Assembly: GCA_024516035.1 (NCBI GenBank)
Contig: CM044958.1
Coordinates: 45,036,306 to 45,100,305 of the forward strand
Direction: 5' to 3'
Length of the DNA stretch: 64,000 nucleotides
DNA from: Bactericera cockerelli
Lineage: Eukaryota; Arthropoda; Insecta; Hemiptera; Triozidae
The notes under the pieces are model-generated. The model saw nothing but the letters and a program-made list of their open reading frames with translations. It was not told the origin of the DNA and ran no database searches. The translations under genes and the position numbers were made by a program. Every line of letters starts with the position of its first letter. Position 1 is the first letter of the stretch. Shown piece by piece: positions 20,989 through 31,030 of the stretch.

Positions 20989-21804
20989 CGTTTATTTTTA
21001 TTTTTCTATTCATTTTTTATTTATTTCGATCTCACTTTCTTTTCTCATTCTTTATCTCTTTTTCTTTCTCTTGACTATCAATGATAGTTGATTATTTATC
21101 TCGTGTGTTCTTTTTTGTTCTAGATAAACATGGACTTTGACATATTGCATCCTGGAAGAACAACGTGCTTGATTGAAGGCCTTCTCCATCACAGGGAGAA
21201 GATCATCACCCTAGCAAAAGCCGTGAAAGAGAGGGCCTCTCGGAAAGATCTTGTATCCAGTGATCTCGTCAGTTTCCTAGAAGAGTTGTCACCCAACGCT
21301 AACATGGACGTTCGGACTGCGCAGTGCCTGCTATTGCTGCCCTACCTCACATCAGTTCCTGCCACAAAAAAGGTGAAGAGTTACTCTTGGAAACCATCAA
21401 GGTCTGAAGTTTGCGAGGGATTCATAATGCATGTGTCCAGTCCTTCTAACATAGAAACCTGCAGGGTGAGTCGGATTGAAAAATTGACTAAAATGTACAG
21501 ACCCACTTTACCCTATGTCATGTATGTAGGTGATTTTAAAAATCCAACCAATATTTATTGTGTTGTAGATGACATTCTACAACCTCAAAATTCAATTGTA
21601 GCAGCTGTAGATCTTTGTTTCAAGATTTTCTTTGTAACGCATTGTAATTACCCAGAAGAGAGTCAACATCTGTGGCTTACACTGCAGCTAGGTTTCTACG
21701 AAATATCCACCAAGTATGATAAGATTCATGCACCGACTACTAAACTTTTAGCTGACCTTGCATTGATGCCTAAAGCAAATAGAGCAGCCAGGGCATCTAG
21801 GTAA
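18524..21804 (+). CDS. SAM-domain companion protein of the CACTA-like transposon (4 exons)
   Basis: Exons by consensus splice sites: 18524-18593, 19202-20191, 20451-20653 and 21124-21804. Introns use GTAAGT/TTTCAG, GTATGT/TTTCAG and GTAAGT/TTCTAG. Phases join correctly to give 647 residues ending at TAA. Residues ~4-62 look like a SAM (sterile alpha motif) domain, split by intron 1. They run from VSDLLTAWGLQQYVETF into ILRDMEPAEMKLLIDCV. A Pro/Thr-rich linker with repeated LTP motifs lies at ~150-176. The C-terminal third (exons 3-4) is a conserved region with motifs such as PYVMYVG and AVDLCFKIFFV. I know this type as a multi-copy uncharacterised family in many animals. Its place upstream of a transposase suggests a helper role analogous to the second protein of plant CACTA elements. 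The function is inference. Confidence 0.75.
20233..20350 (+). repeat. tRNA-derived SINE (family D) inside intron 2
   Basis: CAGTAGCCTGATCAATAAGG (A-box part), GGACTCGTAACCTGGAGGTC (anticodon-arm part), GGTTCGAGTACC (B-box), then AAGCGAGTTTGGGTAGTTGT and a short tail. It is related to 40928-41085 and 41088-41252. It makes up almost half of the 259-bp intron yet leaves both splice sites intact. Confidence 0.75.
20858..20995. repeat. (CT)n microsatellite in intron 3
   Basis: About 130 bp of nearly pure CT. The overlapping Ser/Leu-rich frames at 20801-21091 are artefacts of this tract. It lies 130 bp before the acceptor TTTTGTTCTAG and may act as an extended pyrimidine tract. Confidence 0.9.
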
Positions 21805-22132
21805 TTTGTCTGCTCAAAGTAGGGGAATGTGGGGACTAAAGGAGGTTAAGTTTAATTAAATTTCAGACCATCAAAGTCTCGGTTTTACAATCCTCTTTTT
21901 GAGCTGTTAAACTTGCTCTATTTTCTGCTCTCTTCCTCCAATATTTGAAAACATTTTCTTTTTGTCTTTTCCATTTTGCCCCACCTTCCCCTACATGTGT
22001 CAGCCCCCTACACAGAATTTTTTTTAATATATTTGTTTTAGTTTAGTTTACTTGTAGGTACAAATTTTGAGCTCCTTTATCGTATTTTTGTTGTTTTAAT
22101 CTATTTCAATTTGCTTACTATAATTGTTTACT

Positions 22133-24553
22133 ATGTTCACTTGCGAGGACTGTCAAAAATTGTTCCAAACTATTTTTTCATATTGTAAGCACATTAAGGA
22201 CTCATGTCCTGTACGTGCTAGAAATGGTAATTCCTCCCGATTCACATGTGGAGCGCCTTCTTGTCGTCGACATTATTCAAATTTGCATGCACTACGCAAG
22301 CATTTGAAAACATTACATCATGATTGTGAACCATCTGAGCTTAATGATTCTTTCATACGAGATGATAATCCACTTGCTAGTACTATTTCCATGGAAATTG
22401 ATGTGTCTCGTGAAATAGCGAACACAGCAAGCTCGGTGAAAGATTCTTTGCGAAAGTTAGTCACTTCTCTATATGCAAATCCAGGCATTCCAAGAAGTAC
22501 CATTCAAAATTCTGTAATTAACATTGAAGAATTTTTCACATCCTATAATAATCATTTAACCAGGGTTATTGATTTGATAGATAAATCAGGGTTCCCTAAG
22601 AGTTATTATCACTTGTATTTAAGAGACTTGTTCGTAGCATCTGAAAACGAAATGTCTGATCTGAATTCAGACCATAAAAGAATTCTGAGTTTCCAGATTT
22701 TGGGAACGTTAATTTTACCCGTTGAAATTACAATAGGGTCTCGTTTAGATATGGTTAGAAGAGGTTTGTCTCATTCTCCTTGTACTCTTCAGTTGATACC
22801 AGTTGAGTTGGTTTTGGGAAAAATTTTATCCCTTGATCACATTTTCAAGGGCATTTCTGACTATTTCAGAATGGTTAACAATTCATCTGAATTAATGAGT
22901 AACATTGTTCAAGGAAATGCTTGGCAAAGAAGAAATTTTGTTCAATCAGAAAATGAAATGCATCTCCCACTAATTTTATACTTTGATGATTTCGAAGTAA
23001 ATAATCCCTTAGGTAGCCATGCAGGAATTCAAAAACTGGGTGGGGTTTATTTGTCTCTTCCATTTCTCCCACCATATTGGTTTTCTCAGTTGAACAACAT
23101 TATTATGTTGTCGATGTTCCATGCGTCTGATAGACGTACCTTTGGGAACAAGGCTATTTTTAGCCCGATTATCCAGAAACTAAATTTTCTAAGTAGTAAC
23201 GGTATATCTGTTCACAATAGATACTTCCAGGGCACTGTAAAATTCCATGTCGTTAGTATCACTGGTGATAATTTGGGCTTAAACGGTATTTTGGGTTTCG
23301 TTGAGAGTTTCATAGGTAATTATTGTTGTAGAATTTGTTCTGTTGACAAGAGTGCACTTGCAACCATGCATACTTTAGATACTACTCTATTGCGAGACAT
23401 GGAATCTTATAACAGAGATCTGGAAGTAAACGATCCTTCAAAAACAGGAATAAAAGAAAAGTGTGTTTGGTTAGAGTTAGATGGGTTTTCTCTCTTTGAC
23501 AATGTTGCTGTTGATATTCTTCATGATTATTTAGAAGGTTGTTGTCGTTATGTCTTATCTTACGTTGTAAATTATGTAATTAAAGAAAAAAAATTTGTGA
23601 CTATTGAACTCTTACAAAGAAAAATTTTTTTCTTCGATTTCGGTCCGGATAGCCGAAATAAACCTTCAAATATTTTATTTGATGATGGATCTGCCACAAT
23701 CAAACTGAAATGCTCAGGATCTGAAATGATGGTTTTTGTCAAATATTTTGGTCTTATTATTGGGTATTACGTTCCTGAAGACGACAGGGTCTGGGACCTT
23801 TATGTCTTGTTGAGGAAACTATTAGATAAATTAATGGTACGTTCCTTTTCAAAGGATGAAATAGCTCCTCTTAGACATTTAATTGAACTATTTTTGTGGA
23901 CTTTTAGTGATGTTGTAAAAGAGAACCTGAAGCCTAAGTTTCATTTCCTTCTACATTATCCAGATATGTTTCTCAAATTTGGTCCATTAGTTTCTTTGTC
24001 CACCATGAGATTTGAAGCTAAGCATAGAGTATCAAAAATAGCTGCTCGTGCGGCTTGTACTAGAGTTAACATTTGCAAAACAGTTGCAACGCGAAACCAA
24101 TTGACATTACATCATTACTTATCATCAACTTCAAAGGTAGAGGGGATAGTTTTTGGTAGGAAATCGAGCATTTTCACAGAGCATTCAGAGTTTTTGAAAT
24201 CCAAATTCAATGTTAGTTCCCCAGATTTGTTCGTTTCCATTACATGGTTGGAAACGAAAAATTGTAAAATAGAAAAATCTAGCATTCTAATGAAAGATCT
24301 TTGTATGGACACTATGCTTCCAATTTTTGTTCAAGTAGAAGACATTTTTGTTTGTAACGGACAAGTTTTTTTCATTTGTTCTAAATTACAATGTCAATAC
24401 TTTATTGACCACTTTCAAGCATACAAAGTAGTACAACAGACCGAAGAGAAAGAGTACTTGTCTCTGGAAAACCTATTTTCTCCCATTCCACATACGCTTT
24501 CCATTCAACCCAACTTCACTTTTTATGTTACTTTAAGATGCAACATAGAATAG
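22133..24553 (+). CDS. Zinc-finger DDE transposase, CACTA/EnSpm-like
   Basis: A single-exon ORF of 806 residues. An in-frame TAA at 22121 lies just upstream, so the ATG at 22133 is the first start. Residues 4-25 and 39-62 form two zinc-finger-like modules, C-X2-C-X12-H-X4-C then C-X4-C-X12-H-X4-H. The core resembles the Transposase_21/Tnp2 fold of CACTA elements. YFDDFE with NPLGSH (~284-296) supplies the first acidic residue, ITGDN (D379) the second, and MRFEAKH (E628) the third. A CRIC cysteine pair (399/402), HDYLEG (464-469) and KFHFLLHYP (602-610) are also typical. The frame is intact with no stop or frameshift. It should bind the element's ends and cut them. The catalytic residue assignment is by family analogy. 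Confidence 0.85.
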   Translation: MFTCEDCQKLFQTIFSYCKHIKDSCPVRARNGNSSRFTCGAPSCRRHYSNLHALRKHLKTLHHDCEPSELNDSFIRDDNPLASTISMEIDVSREIANTASSVKDSLRKLVTSLYANPGIPRSTIQNSVINIEEFFTSYNNHLTRVIDLIDKSGFPKSYYHLYLRDLFVASENEMSDLNSDHKRILSFQILGTLILPVEITIGSRLDMVRRGLSHSPCTLQLIPVELVLGKILSLDHIFKGISDYFRMVNNSSELMSNIVQGNAWQRRNFVQSENEMHLPLILYFDDFEVNNPLGSHAGIQKLGGVYLSLPFLPPYWFSQLNNIIMLSMFHASDRRTFGNKAIFSPIIQKLNFLSSNGISVHNRYFQGTVKFHVVSITGDNLGLNGILGFVESFIGNYCCRICSVDKSALATMHTLDTTLLRDMESYNRDLEVNDPSKTGIKEKCVWLELDGFSLFDNVAVDILHDYLEGCCRYVLSYVVNYVIKEKKFVTIELLQRKIFFFDFGPDSRNKPSNILFDDGSATIKLKCSGSEMMVFVKYFGLIIGYYVPEDDRVWDLYVLLRKLLDKLMVRSFSKDEIAPLRHLIELFLWTFSDVVKENLKPKFHFLLHYPDMFLKFGPLVSLSTMRFEAKHRVSKIAARAACTRVNICKTVATRNQLTLHHYLSSTSKVEGIVFGRKSSIFTEHSEFLKSKFNVSSPDLFVSITWLETKNCKIEKSSILMKDLCMDTMLPIFVQVEDIFVCNGQVFFICSKLQCQYFIDHFQAYKVVQQTEEKEYLSLENLFSPIPHTLSIQPNFTFYVTLRCNIE

Positions 24554-25040
24554 GTAGGCATAACTGTAAACTTTATAAATGATATAACTGTTAACTGTCT
24601 GGTGATCTAAGAGCTATACAGGTTCATCTGTACAGAGTATACGTAATAAAGGTATACTAATATACCTGAAAGACACCTGACTGTTTCTATTACCCCATTT
24701 TACCGCTCCCTGATAATGTAACATATAAGTTGTATTTTTTCTTAACTGTATATATAGTGTAATATCTGCAAATAAAAAGTTGTTGATGTGTAATTTCTGT
24801 AAATTTAAAAATTGTTAATGTGTAATTTCTGTAAACTTAAAGTGTAATTTCTGTAAATAAAGAGTGTAATGTGTTGTACATTATATTTACTTGAATAATT
24901 GAATTCTTCTTCATTTTCCACACATAGGGCAATACATATGTATATCCTATGACTTTGTATGACTAGGAATATGCATGTAGATGACTTCCGTCCGAGTGCA
25001 AAATATTTATGCACTTAGTCGGAGGCTATCCTGCAAATTT
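24554..25040 (+). terminator. 3' untranslated region and poly(A) signals of the transposase gene
   Basis: AATAAA hexamers occur near 24642, 24768 and 24856, the last followed by a TGTAATGTGTTGTAC GT-rich stretch as expected downstream of a cleavage site. The segment 24765-24870 repeats TGTAATTTCTGTAAA three times. No coding sequence. Confidence 0.5.
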
Positions 25041-25240
25041 CTGTACATTCAAATACATAGGTATATGTATAGCTGTATGCAAAAGTATGCATACAGCTAT
25101 ACGTATCATACGTATAGCTGTATGCATACTTTTGCATACTGCTATGAGAACGTTCGCATATTGAATATGCGAACGTTGGCATAGTGACTATGCCAACGTT
25201 AGCATAGTCACTATGCCAAGGGTCGCATAGTGACCATACC
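25040..25240. repeat. Hairpin-rich subterminal region of the transposon
   Basis: Contains a palindrome built from GTATAGCTGTATGC and its complement, repeated around 25070-25135. Back-to-back copies of GCATAGTGACTATGCCAACG in both orientations follow at 25175-25230. All are built on the GCATA/TATGC motif. Confidence 0.7.
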
Positions 25241-25560
25241 AACGTTCGTATATTGTTATGCCTACTTTGCATAATAGTTAGCATAACACTATGCCAACGT
25301 TAGCATGCGGTTTTTAACAGTATGCCTACTTCGCATAACAGTTAGCATAACACTATGCCAACGTTAGCATGCGGTTTTTAACAGTATGCCTACTTCGCAT
25401 AACAGTTAGCATAACACTATGCCAACGTTAGCATGCGGTTTTTAACAGTATGCCTACTTCGCATAACAGTTAGCATAACACTATGCCAACGTTAGCATGC
25501 GGTTTTTAACAGTATGCCTACTTCGCATAACAGTTAGCATAACACTATGCTTACTTCGTA
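25240..25560. repeat. Right subterminal array of the transposon, 64-bp unit, ~5 copies
   Basis: GCATAACACT recurs at 25281, 25345, 25409 and onward at 64-bp spacing. The unit holds GTTAGCATAACACTATGCC, AACGTTAGCATGCGG and CTACTTCGCATAACA. The copies are almost identical. The GCATAA motif is shared with the left array but the units themselves are unrelated in length and sequence. Confidence 0.85.
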
Positions 25561-25870
25561 TACTGGTATGAAAATGACACAGCAAGTATGCATAATCTTT
25601 ATGATAGGCGAATTACTTTATGCTAAGATACGTATAATGTTATGTTAAACAAATGAAATTCAGAGCATAGACTATGCAAGTTAAACATGTTATTATGCTA
25701 TCAATGAATTGAATTGAATTGAACAATAGCATAACTTTATACATCCGTTGGCATAAAAGTAATGACGTCACAACTATGACGTCACGACTTTTGACAAATT
25801 TCGTTAGCATAAACTATGCTAACCACTTTATGCTAAAGTCGAAAATATCGCGTATGCTAACTTTGTAAGG

Positions 25871-26272
25871 GTCCCCCGTATGTTTAATTAATCACAATAC
25901 TATGTTAAATTTCGCAGTTGGTTTTTCACCGTGTACTGTATCTTTCAAGGCTCGTTTTTTTTTTTTGAACAACTTGTGTTGTATCATCTCTCAGGATTCT
26001 TTCTCTCATCGAGATAATATTTTTCATCCTCCTCAGTGCTGGAGAGAGGATCCTGAAGTCTCATCGAGAGAGAGGAGAGATAGAGAAATTAGGGCGTTCT
26101 GAGAATATCCAGCGTGATGAGAGAGAGGGAGAGAGAGCAAATCCAATGTTTGCACAAGACCCCGCCTTCTGATCCTGCCCCCCCCTCTCTCCCCCCTCTT
26201 CCCTCTCTCTCTCTCTCTCTCTCTCCTCTCTTCCCTCTCTCTCTATCTTCTCTTCTAGAACAATAATAATAA
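25871..26272. other. Spacer with (CT)n/(GA)n microsatellite
   Basis: AT-rich to about 26040, then GAGAGAG runs near 26060-26140 and CTCTCT runs at 26180-26255, which could pair. No gene seen. Confidence 0.5.
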
Positions 26273-29200
26273 TAGTCTAGTACCGCAAGCCCAAAAATAG
26301 CGAAATAAATGCAAGTTTTGGTGTAGTTTTGATTTTTTGTACCATAGTGTATTTTGAGCTGCTGAACACGAATCTGAGGTTTGCCAACAAAAATTTTACC
26401 GGCAAATTTTTTTACAGGCAAAAAACAGGCAAAAAATTATACTATTTTTAGTTTTTCTGAAATATCTCCCAAGTGATTTAATAAACGCCAACACTAACTC
26501 CATACAAAGTTGTTCACAACTAAATTCCCTACATTTTATATTCTACAAAAAAAATTGTGCAACCAACCTTTGAGCTTTGAGGGCGCCCTCAAAATGCAGG
26601 CAAAAAATCAAAAGTGGCCACATTTGCGATTTTTTAAAATTTTACTTCAAAATAACGCTCCTGACAATATTTTTGGCAGTTAAAGACGTCATTGATGGCT
26701 TACAGGCTAAAGTTTCAGACTTTTTCAGCCTTTTAGAAGGACCTTTGCAGCCTCTTGGAGTGATCACAGTCACCTGTGTCTATCTAGAACCCTGGTTTTA
26801 AAACAAAAAGTTTTGCTGTACTTGTGATTTTTGGTAATATAGTGTATTTATAGCTGCAAAGTATGAATTTGACGTTTGCCAACAAAAAAAATGCCGTCAT
26901 TTTTTTAACAGGCAAAAACGGCCTGAATGGAAATTTTCAGTTTTTAACAATATCTCCGAAACTATGCATTTCAAAGCAACGTTGGGTGAATACTAAGTTC
27001 AACATAACTGAATTTCCTACATATTATGTTCCCAATATTTTTTTGTGCAACCAACCTTTGAGCTTTGAGAGCGTCCTCAAAGCCCAGGCAAAAAATCAGA
27101 AAAGGCAAATTTGGACTTTTTGAAGTTTTACCTCGACATAACCTACTTGGCAGTGTGTATGATATTGTTTAGTTTAGACTCTAAAGGTCTAAACTTTAGA
27201 AGCTAAATTTCGTGACCTTTGCAGATTTTTTGTAATACCTGGATCTAGATCAGGATCACTTGCATCAATCTAGGACTGTGGTGTTTCGCTTTCTAGCTCT
27301 GATCAACACGTTGCTTTGAAGGATGCAGGAGTAAAAAGAGACAACAAAAATAGAATGGAGATGTTCGAATGGTCCCCGTGAATCCCACAACTTTATTCCA
27401 ACGGATTTCATTTGCTAAGCATTCCAACGAAAAACTCGAAAACTTTTTGAGCTACGATCTAGGACCTTATTCTCTGTCACTTTTTGACAAAGGATGCATG
27501 AGAAAAGGAACAAAGTCCACTCTATACAAAGATCTTAAGCCCCTGACGAACAAGCACTTTACTGGTCAGGTGCAATATGTAATTGATGGGGAATTCCTGT
27601 TACACAGAGTTGTCTAGCCTACAAATGCATCATTCTCTTTCAAACTGTGACAGATACATGCAGTATGTCATCTCCAAATATCCTGGGGCAGTAGTTGTCT
27701 TCGATGGCTAGCCTGAAGATATTCAAAGAGGAACAAAGACAGCTGAGCGTATGAGGAGAACGAGGACTCTCTCATCTGTAGACATGCTTTTTGATGACAC
27801 CATGACACCAACAATGTCAAAAGATAATTTTCTAGCAAATCCAAGAAATAAGAGTCGTCTCATTGACTTACTTGCTACCAAACTTTCAGAAGCAGGTTTG
27901 CAATATAAGCAGGCAGAAGAAGATGCAGGCGTACTGATTGTTACGACCGCACTCAAATGAGACTGTTACTATAGTAGGGGAATATTAGTAATCTTGATTG
28001 TGCTCTGTGAAGTTGACAATATCTTCTATTTAAAACCTGGAAAGCAGACCATTTGTCCAGCTTTGTATTCACCCCTTGAAGCTGCAACTTCCTCATGCGT
28101 GAAAGAACACATCCTCTTTCTACATGCAATGAGCAGGTGTGATAAGACGTCGTCTCTCTTTAAACAAGGAAATAGGGAATTTTTTAAAAAACCCTTGTAA
28201 AAAGTCCTAGTCTTGGAAAAGTTATAGACGTCTTCAAAGACTCTAAAGCGTCCCAAGACTCTGTAGCGGCAGCAGGAGAACGCTTCTTAATACATTTGTA
28301 TGCATCCAGTGGAAAAAGTCCGTCTTCACTTAACCATCTGCGATACATATGTTATACCAAGGTAGCCTTTAGAATCAACTCCAACATTGCTGCGTTACCA
28401 CCGTGTGCACTCCCTCAGGGTGTACCTGTACCCTGTACCATCAAGTGCAACAATGGTTGGGAGTAAGTAAAGCTCCTGAAGAATGGGGATGGAAGCAAAC
28501 TCAAACAGGTCTAGAACCTATATTAAATCTCTCTGCCCCCGCTCCCCCCGAATTGCTGAAGCTCGTTTCCTGCAAATGTACAGGAAACTGTGGCTGCAGG
28601 AAAGCAGGACTCTCCTGCTCCGCTCTATGCTTGCATTGCGATATCATGCCATCAATGGAGGACCCTGATCCAAGTCCCTCACAAAGATGTACTGTCAAAA
28701 TATTTAGCCTTTAAACCATTATTAATATCATTCACACTGCCAAGAAGTTTATGTCGAGGTAAACTTCAAAAAATTCAAATTTTGCCTTTTCTGACTTTTT
28801 GCCTGGGCTTTGAGGACGCTCTCAAAGCTCAAAGGTTGGTTGCACAAAAAAATATTGGGAACATAATATGTAGGAAATTCTAGTATTCACCCAACGTTGC
28901 TTTGAAATGCATAGTTTCGGAGATATTGTTAAAAACTGAAAAAAGCTCCATTCAGGCCGTTTTTGCCTGTTGAAAAAATGACGGCAATTTTTTTGTTGGC
29001 AAACGTCAAATTCATACTTTGCAGCTATAAATACACTATATTACCAAAAATCACAAGTACAGCAAAACTTTTTGTTTTAAAACCAGGGTTCTAGATAGAC
29101 ACAGGTGACTGTGATCACTCCAAAAGGCTGCAAAGGTCCTTCTAAAAGGCTGAAAAAGTCTGAAACTTTAGCCTGTAAGCCATCAATGACGTCTTTAACT

Positions 29201-29595
29201 GCCAAAAATATTGTCAGGAGCGTTATTTTGAAGTAAAATTTTAAAAAATCGCAAATGTGGCCACTTTTGATTTTTTGCCTGCATTTTGCGGGCGCTCTCA
29301 AAGCTCAAAGGTTGGTCGCACAAATTTTTTCGTAGAATATAAAATGTAGGGAATTTAGTTGTGAACAACTTTGTATAGAGTTAGTGTTGGCGTTTATTAA
29401 ATCACTTTTGAGATATTTCAGAAAAACTAAAAAAAGTCCAATTTTTTGCCTGTTTTTTGCCTGTAAAAAAATTTGCCGGTAAAATTTTTGTTGGCAAACC
29501 TCAGATTCGTGTTCAGCAGCTCAAAATACACTATGGTACAAAAAATCAAAACTACACCAAAACTTGCATTTTTAAAAGCCAGGATTACTAGACTA
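26273..29595. mobile_element. 3.3-kb foldback transposon with ~870-bp arms and a decayed internal gene
   Basis: The termini are TAGTCTAGTA and TACTAGACTA. The arms (about 26273-27150 and 28745-29595) are close reverse complements, differing by small indels near the tips. Each arm holds a diverged direct duplication of ~300 bp at ~480-bp spacing. Both copies pass from TGGCAAACCTCAG/ACGTCAAA-type sequence to GCAACCAACCTTTGAGCTTT and CAGGCAAAAAATCA. The interior (27150-28745) carries a pseudogene. The superfamily is unknown. Flanks are AT-rich, and an ATAA duplication is possible but not distinctive. Confidence 0.8.
27300..28740 (+). pseudogene. Decayed gene of an uncharacterised invertebrate multi-copy protein family
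   Basis: Fragments in several frames line up in order along one ancestral protein. They include TGQVQYVIDGEFLLHRV (to 27617), YPGAVVVFDG then a stop (~27710), and NFLANPRNKSRLIDLL with EEDAGVLIVTTAL then a stop (27960). After a frameshift come VDNIFYLKPGK and a block ending in LHAMSRCDKTSSLF (27994-28200). Last are VQQWLG..PEEWGW and a Cys-rich tail CKCTGNCGCRKAGLSCSALC (28403-28714). I recognise the layout from a widespread uncharacterised family with an Asp-rich, PIN-nuclease-like N-terminal half and a cysteine-rich end. That functional reading is tentative. At least three in-frame stops and several shifts make it non-functional. Confidence 0.7.
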
Positions 29596-29599
29596 ATAA

Positions 29600-30729
29600 A
29601 ATATTGACGAGAAGAGCAGAGAGAAGGGGGATATGGTATTTATTATTTTGTATCTTCTCATGTATACGCCGCTTTTGTGAACGCTATAAACATATAAGTA
29701 AATATGTATAAACAGGTAAATAGCTAAGTAATAAACGAACAATGTATCCATCTCTATGTACCAATGTACCTACTGGTTTATGTATTGATATGATCATGTA
29801 CCTACATCACGGGGATTAATACCCGCTGAAAGCTGTAATACCTGCCTACAGCCTAATATCTTTTACTTATTACATAATTACCTACCTAGGTATACCTATT
29901 ACATAAGTTGTAATACTTATCTTTCTAATTCATATTTATATACCTATACATAATATATACCTATGTATGTATAAGTTTTAATCCCTATGTAGGTATTTAT
30001 TTCAATTATGTAACTACATAATAGGTATAAAGGTTGGATTGGAGAGATTGCCGTAGGCAATAACCCGGCCTTTTATACATAGGTAGGTATGTGTCTCTGT
30101 CTATATAGGTATATTTGTGTATATTTTTCCTTTTTATTTCTTATACCTATTGTTTCTATTATTATATTTTATTGGTATATTAGGTATTAAATTATAATTA
30201 TATTTTTATGATAAAACCGAACCTCAGAATAAAAAAATATAAACAAAATTAATTGCTTAATAATAATTATTATCACTATCAACCTTTCAGCCTGCATACG
30301 AGTTAGTAGTGGGTATTTTAGCAATATTACGTATAATATTAACTTCCCTAATTATTATTATTATTTTTTACTTTACATAATATTACCTTCTCTAATTATT
30401 ATTATTTTTATTTATTTTTAAAAGGAGAAAACTTAAAAAGCTGGGCTAAGCAAATATTTGTGCTTCGACGCAGCTTTTTTGCTCGTTTTTGAAAAATAAA
30501 AACTTCCATTCCTCTCTCTTGTTTTTCATAGGGGAAAGTGGCCGAATATGGAACTTCTGAAAATATGGTTGCATGTCATTAGAAAGTATTACATTGATAC
30601 CTGCTGGTATTGTTTTTTAGTATTATTTAAAATTAAGATTTTTTTTATATTATATTATTTCAGAGTACAGTGATTCATTTATGAATGAATTCCTGAACAT
30701 TTTGATTAAAATAATAATATAATATTACT
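29600..30729. other. AT-rich spacer with one LINE-like 3' fragment
   Basis: Rich in TACCTA/TAGGTA and ATTATT runs. At about 30020-30085 the plus strand carries GGAGAGATTGCCGTAGGCAA then TAACCCGGCC, the same LINE-like 3' block seen inverted at 6056, 48480 and 50920. Nothing coding. Confidence 0.5.
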
Positions 30730-30737
30730 CTTTAGAC

Positions 30738-30945
30738 CTGTGGTCCGTAACCGGGGTGCCGTGAGTCACCTTCAGGGGTGCCGCGAGAACTAAATTGACC
30801 AACTTAGCTGACGTTTTTCATCATCTGAATGATCTGAATACATCAGGCCTGCAAGGTCCCTCTGACTTTTTTCTCTCCTGGGGTGCCGCTGGGTTAAGAG
30901 GTCAAAGAAAGGGTGCCGCGATGGAGAAAAGGTTGCGGACCACTG
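30738..30945. mobile_element. hAT-type MITE, 208 bp
   Basis: Terminal inverted repeats CTGTGGTCCGTAACC and GGTTGCGGACCACTG, with GGGTGCCG repeats inside each end. The flanks CTTTAGAC (30730-30737) and CTTTAGTG (30946-30953) match at 6 of 8 positions, consistent with an old 8-bp duplication of the hAT superfamily. No coding capacity. The frame at 30795-31004 is incidental. Confidence 0.75.
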
Positions 30946-30952
30946 CTTTAGT

Positions 30953-31030
30953 GGAAGGTAACCACCAGAAGTGGTTAATGCTTAAAACCTTTTCTACAAC
31001 CTAACCCTCAGAGTCTTATTATTATGTGGT
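30953..31030 (-). repeat. SINE family F fragment
   Basis: GTAACCACCAGAAGTGGTTAAT, CCCTCAGAGTCTTATTATTATG. It is truncated where the LINE fragment begins at ~31031. Confidence 0.6.

Larger units (their letters stand above)
17167..25870 (+). mobile_element. CACTA/EnSpm-like (CMC superfamily) DNA transposon, probably autonomous
   Basis: A two-gene element: a spliced SAM-domain companion protein (18524-21804) followed by a zinc-finger DDE transposase (22133-24553), same strand. Tandem arrays rich in GCATAA/TTATGC lie outside both genes (17190-17840 and 25240-25560), with more such motifs and hairpins out to about 25870. Both coding regions are open with consensus splice sites. The left end rests on the breakpoint against the paralogous copy at 7419. 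The right end is estimated from where GCATA motifs stop. I did not find a clean pair of terminal inverted repeats or a target duplication, so one or both ends may be truncated. Confidence 0.7.

Noticed and set aside
20801..21091. Ser/Leu-rich open frames in intron 3
   Set aside because: Translation of (CT)n; the region is an intron with proper donor and acceptor.
22124..22132. Upstream TTG start of the transposase
   Set aside because: Eukaryotic context favours the ATG at 22133, which is the first Met after the stop.
21464..22133. Fusion of the SAM protein to the transposase by splicing from a donor-like CAGG|GTGAGT at 21466
   Set aside because: An in-frame TAA at 22121 with no usable AG between it and the ATG blocks any fusion; the SAM frame also continues with conserved sequence past that donor.
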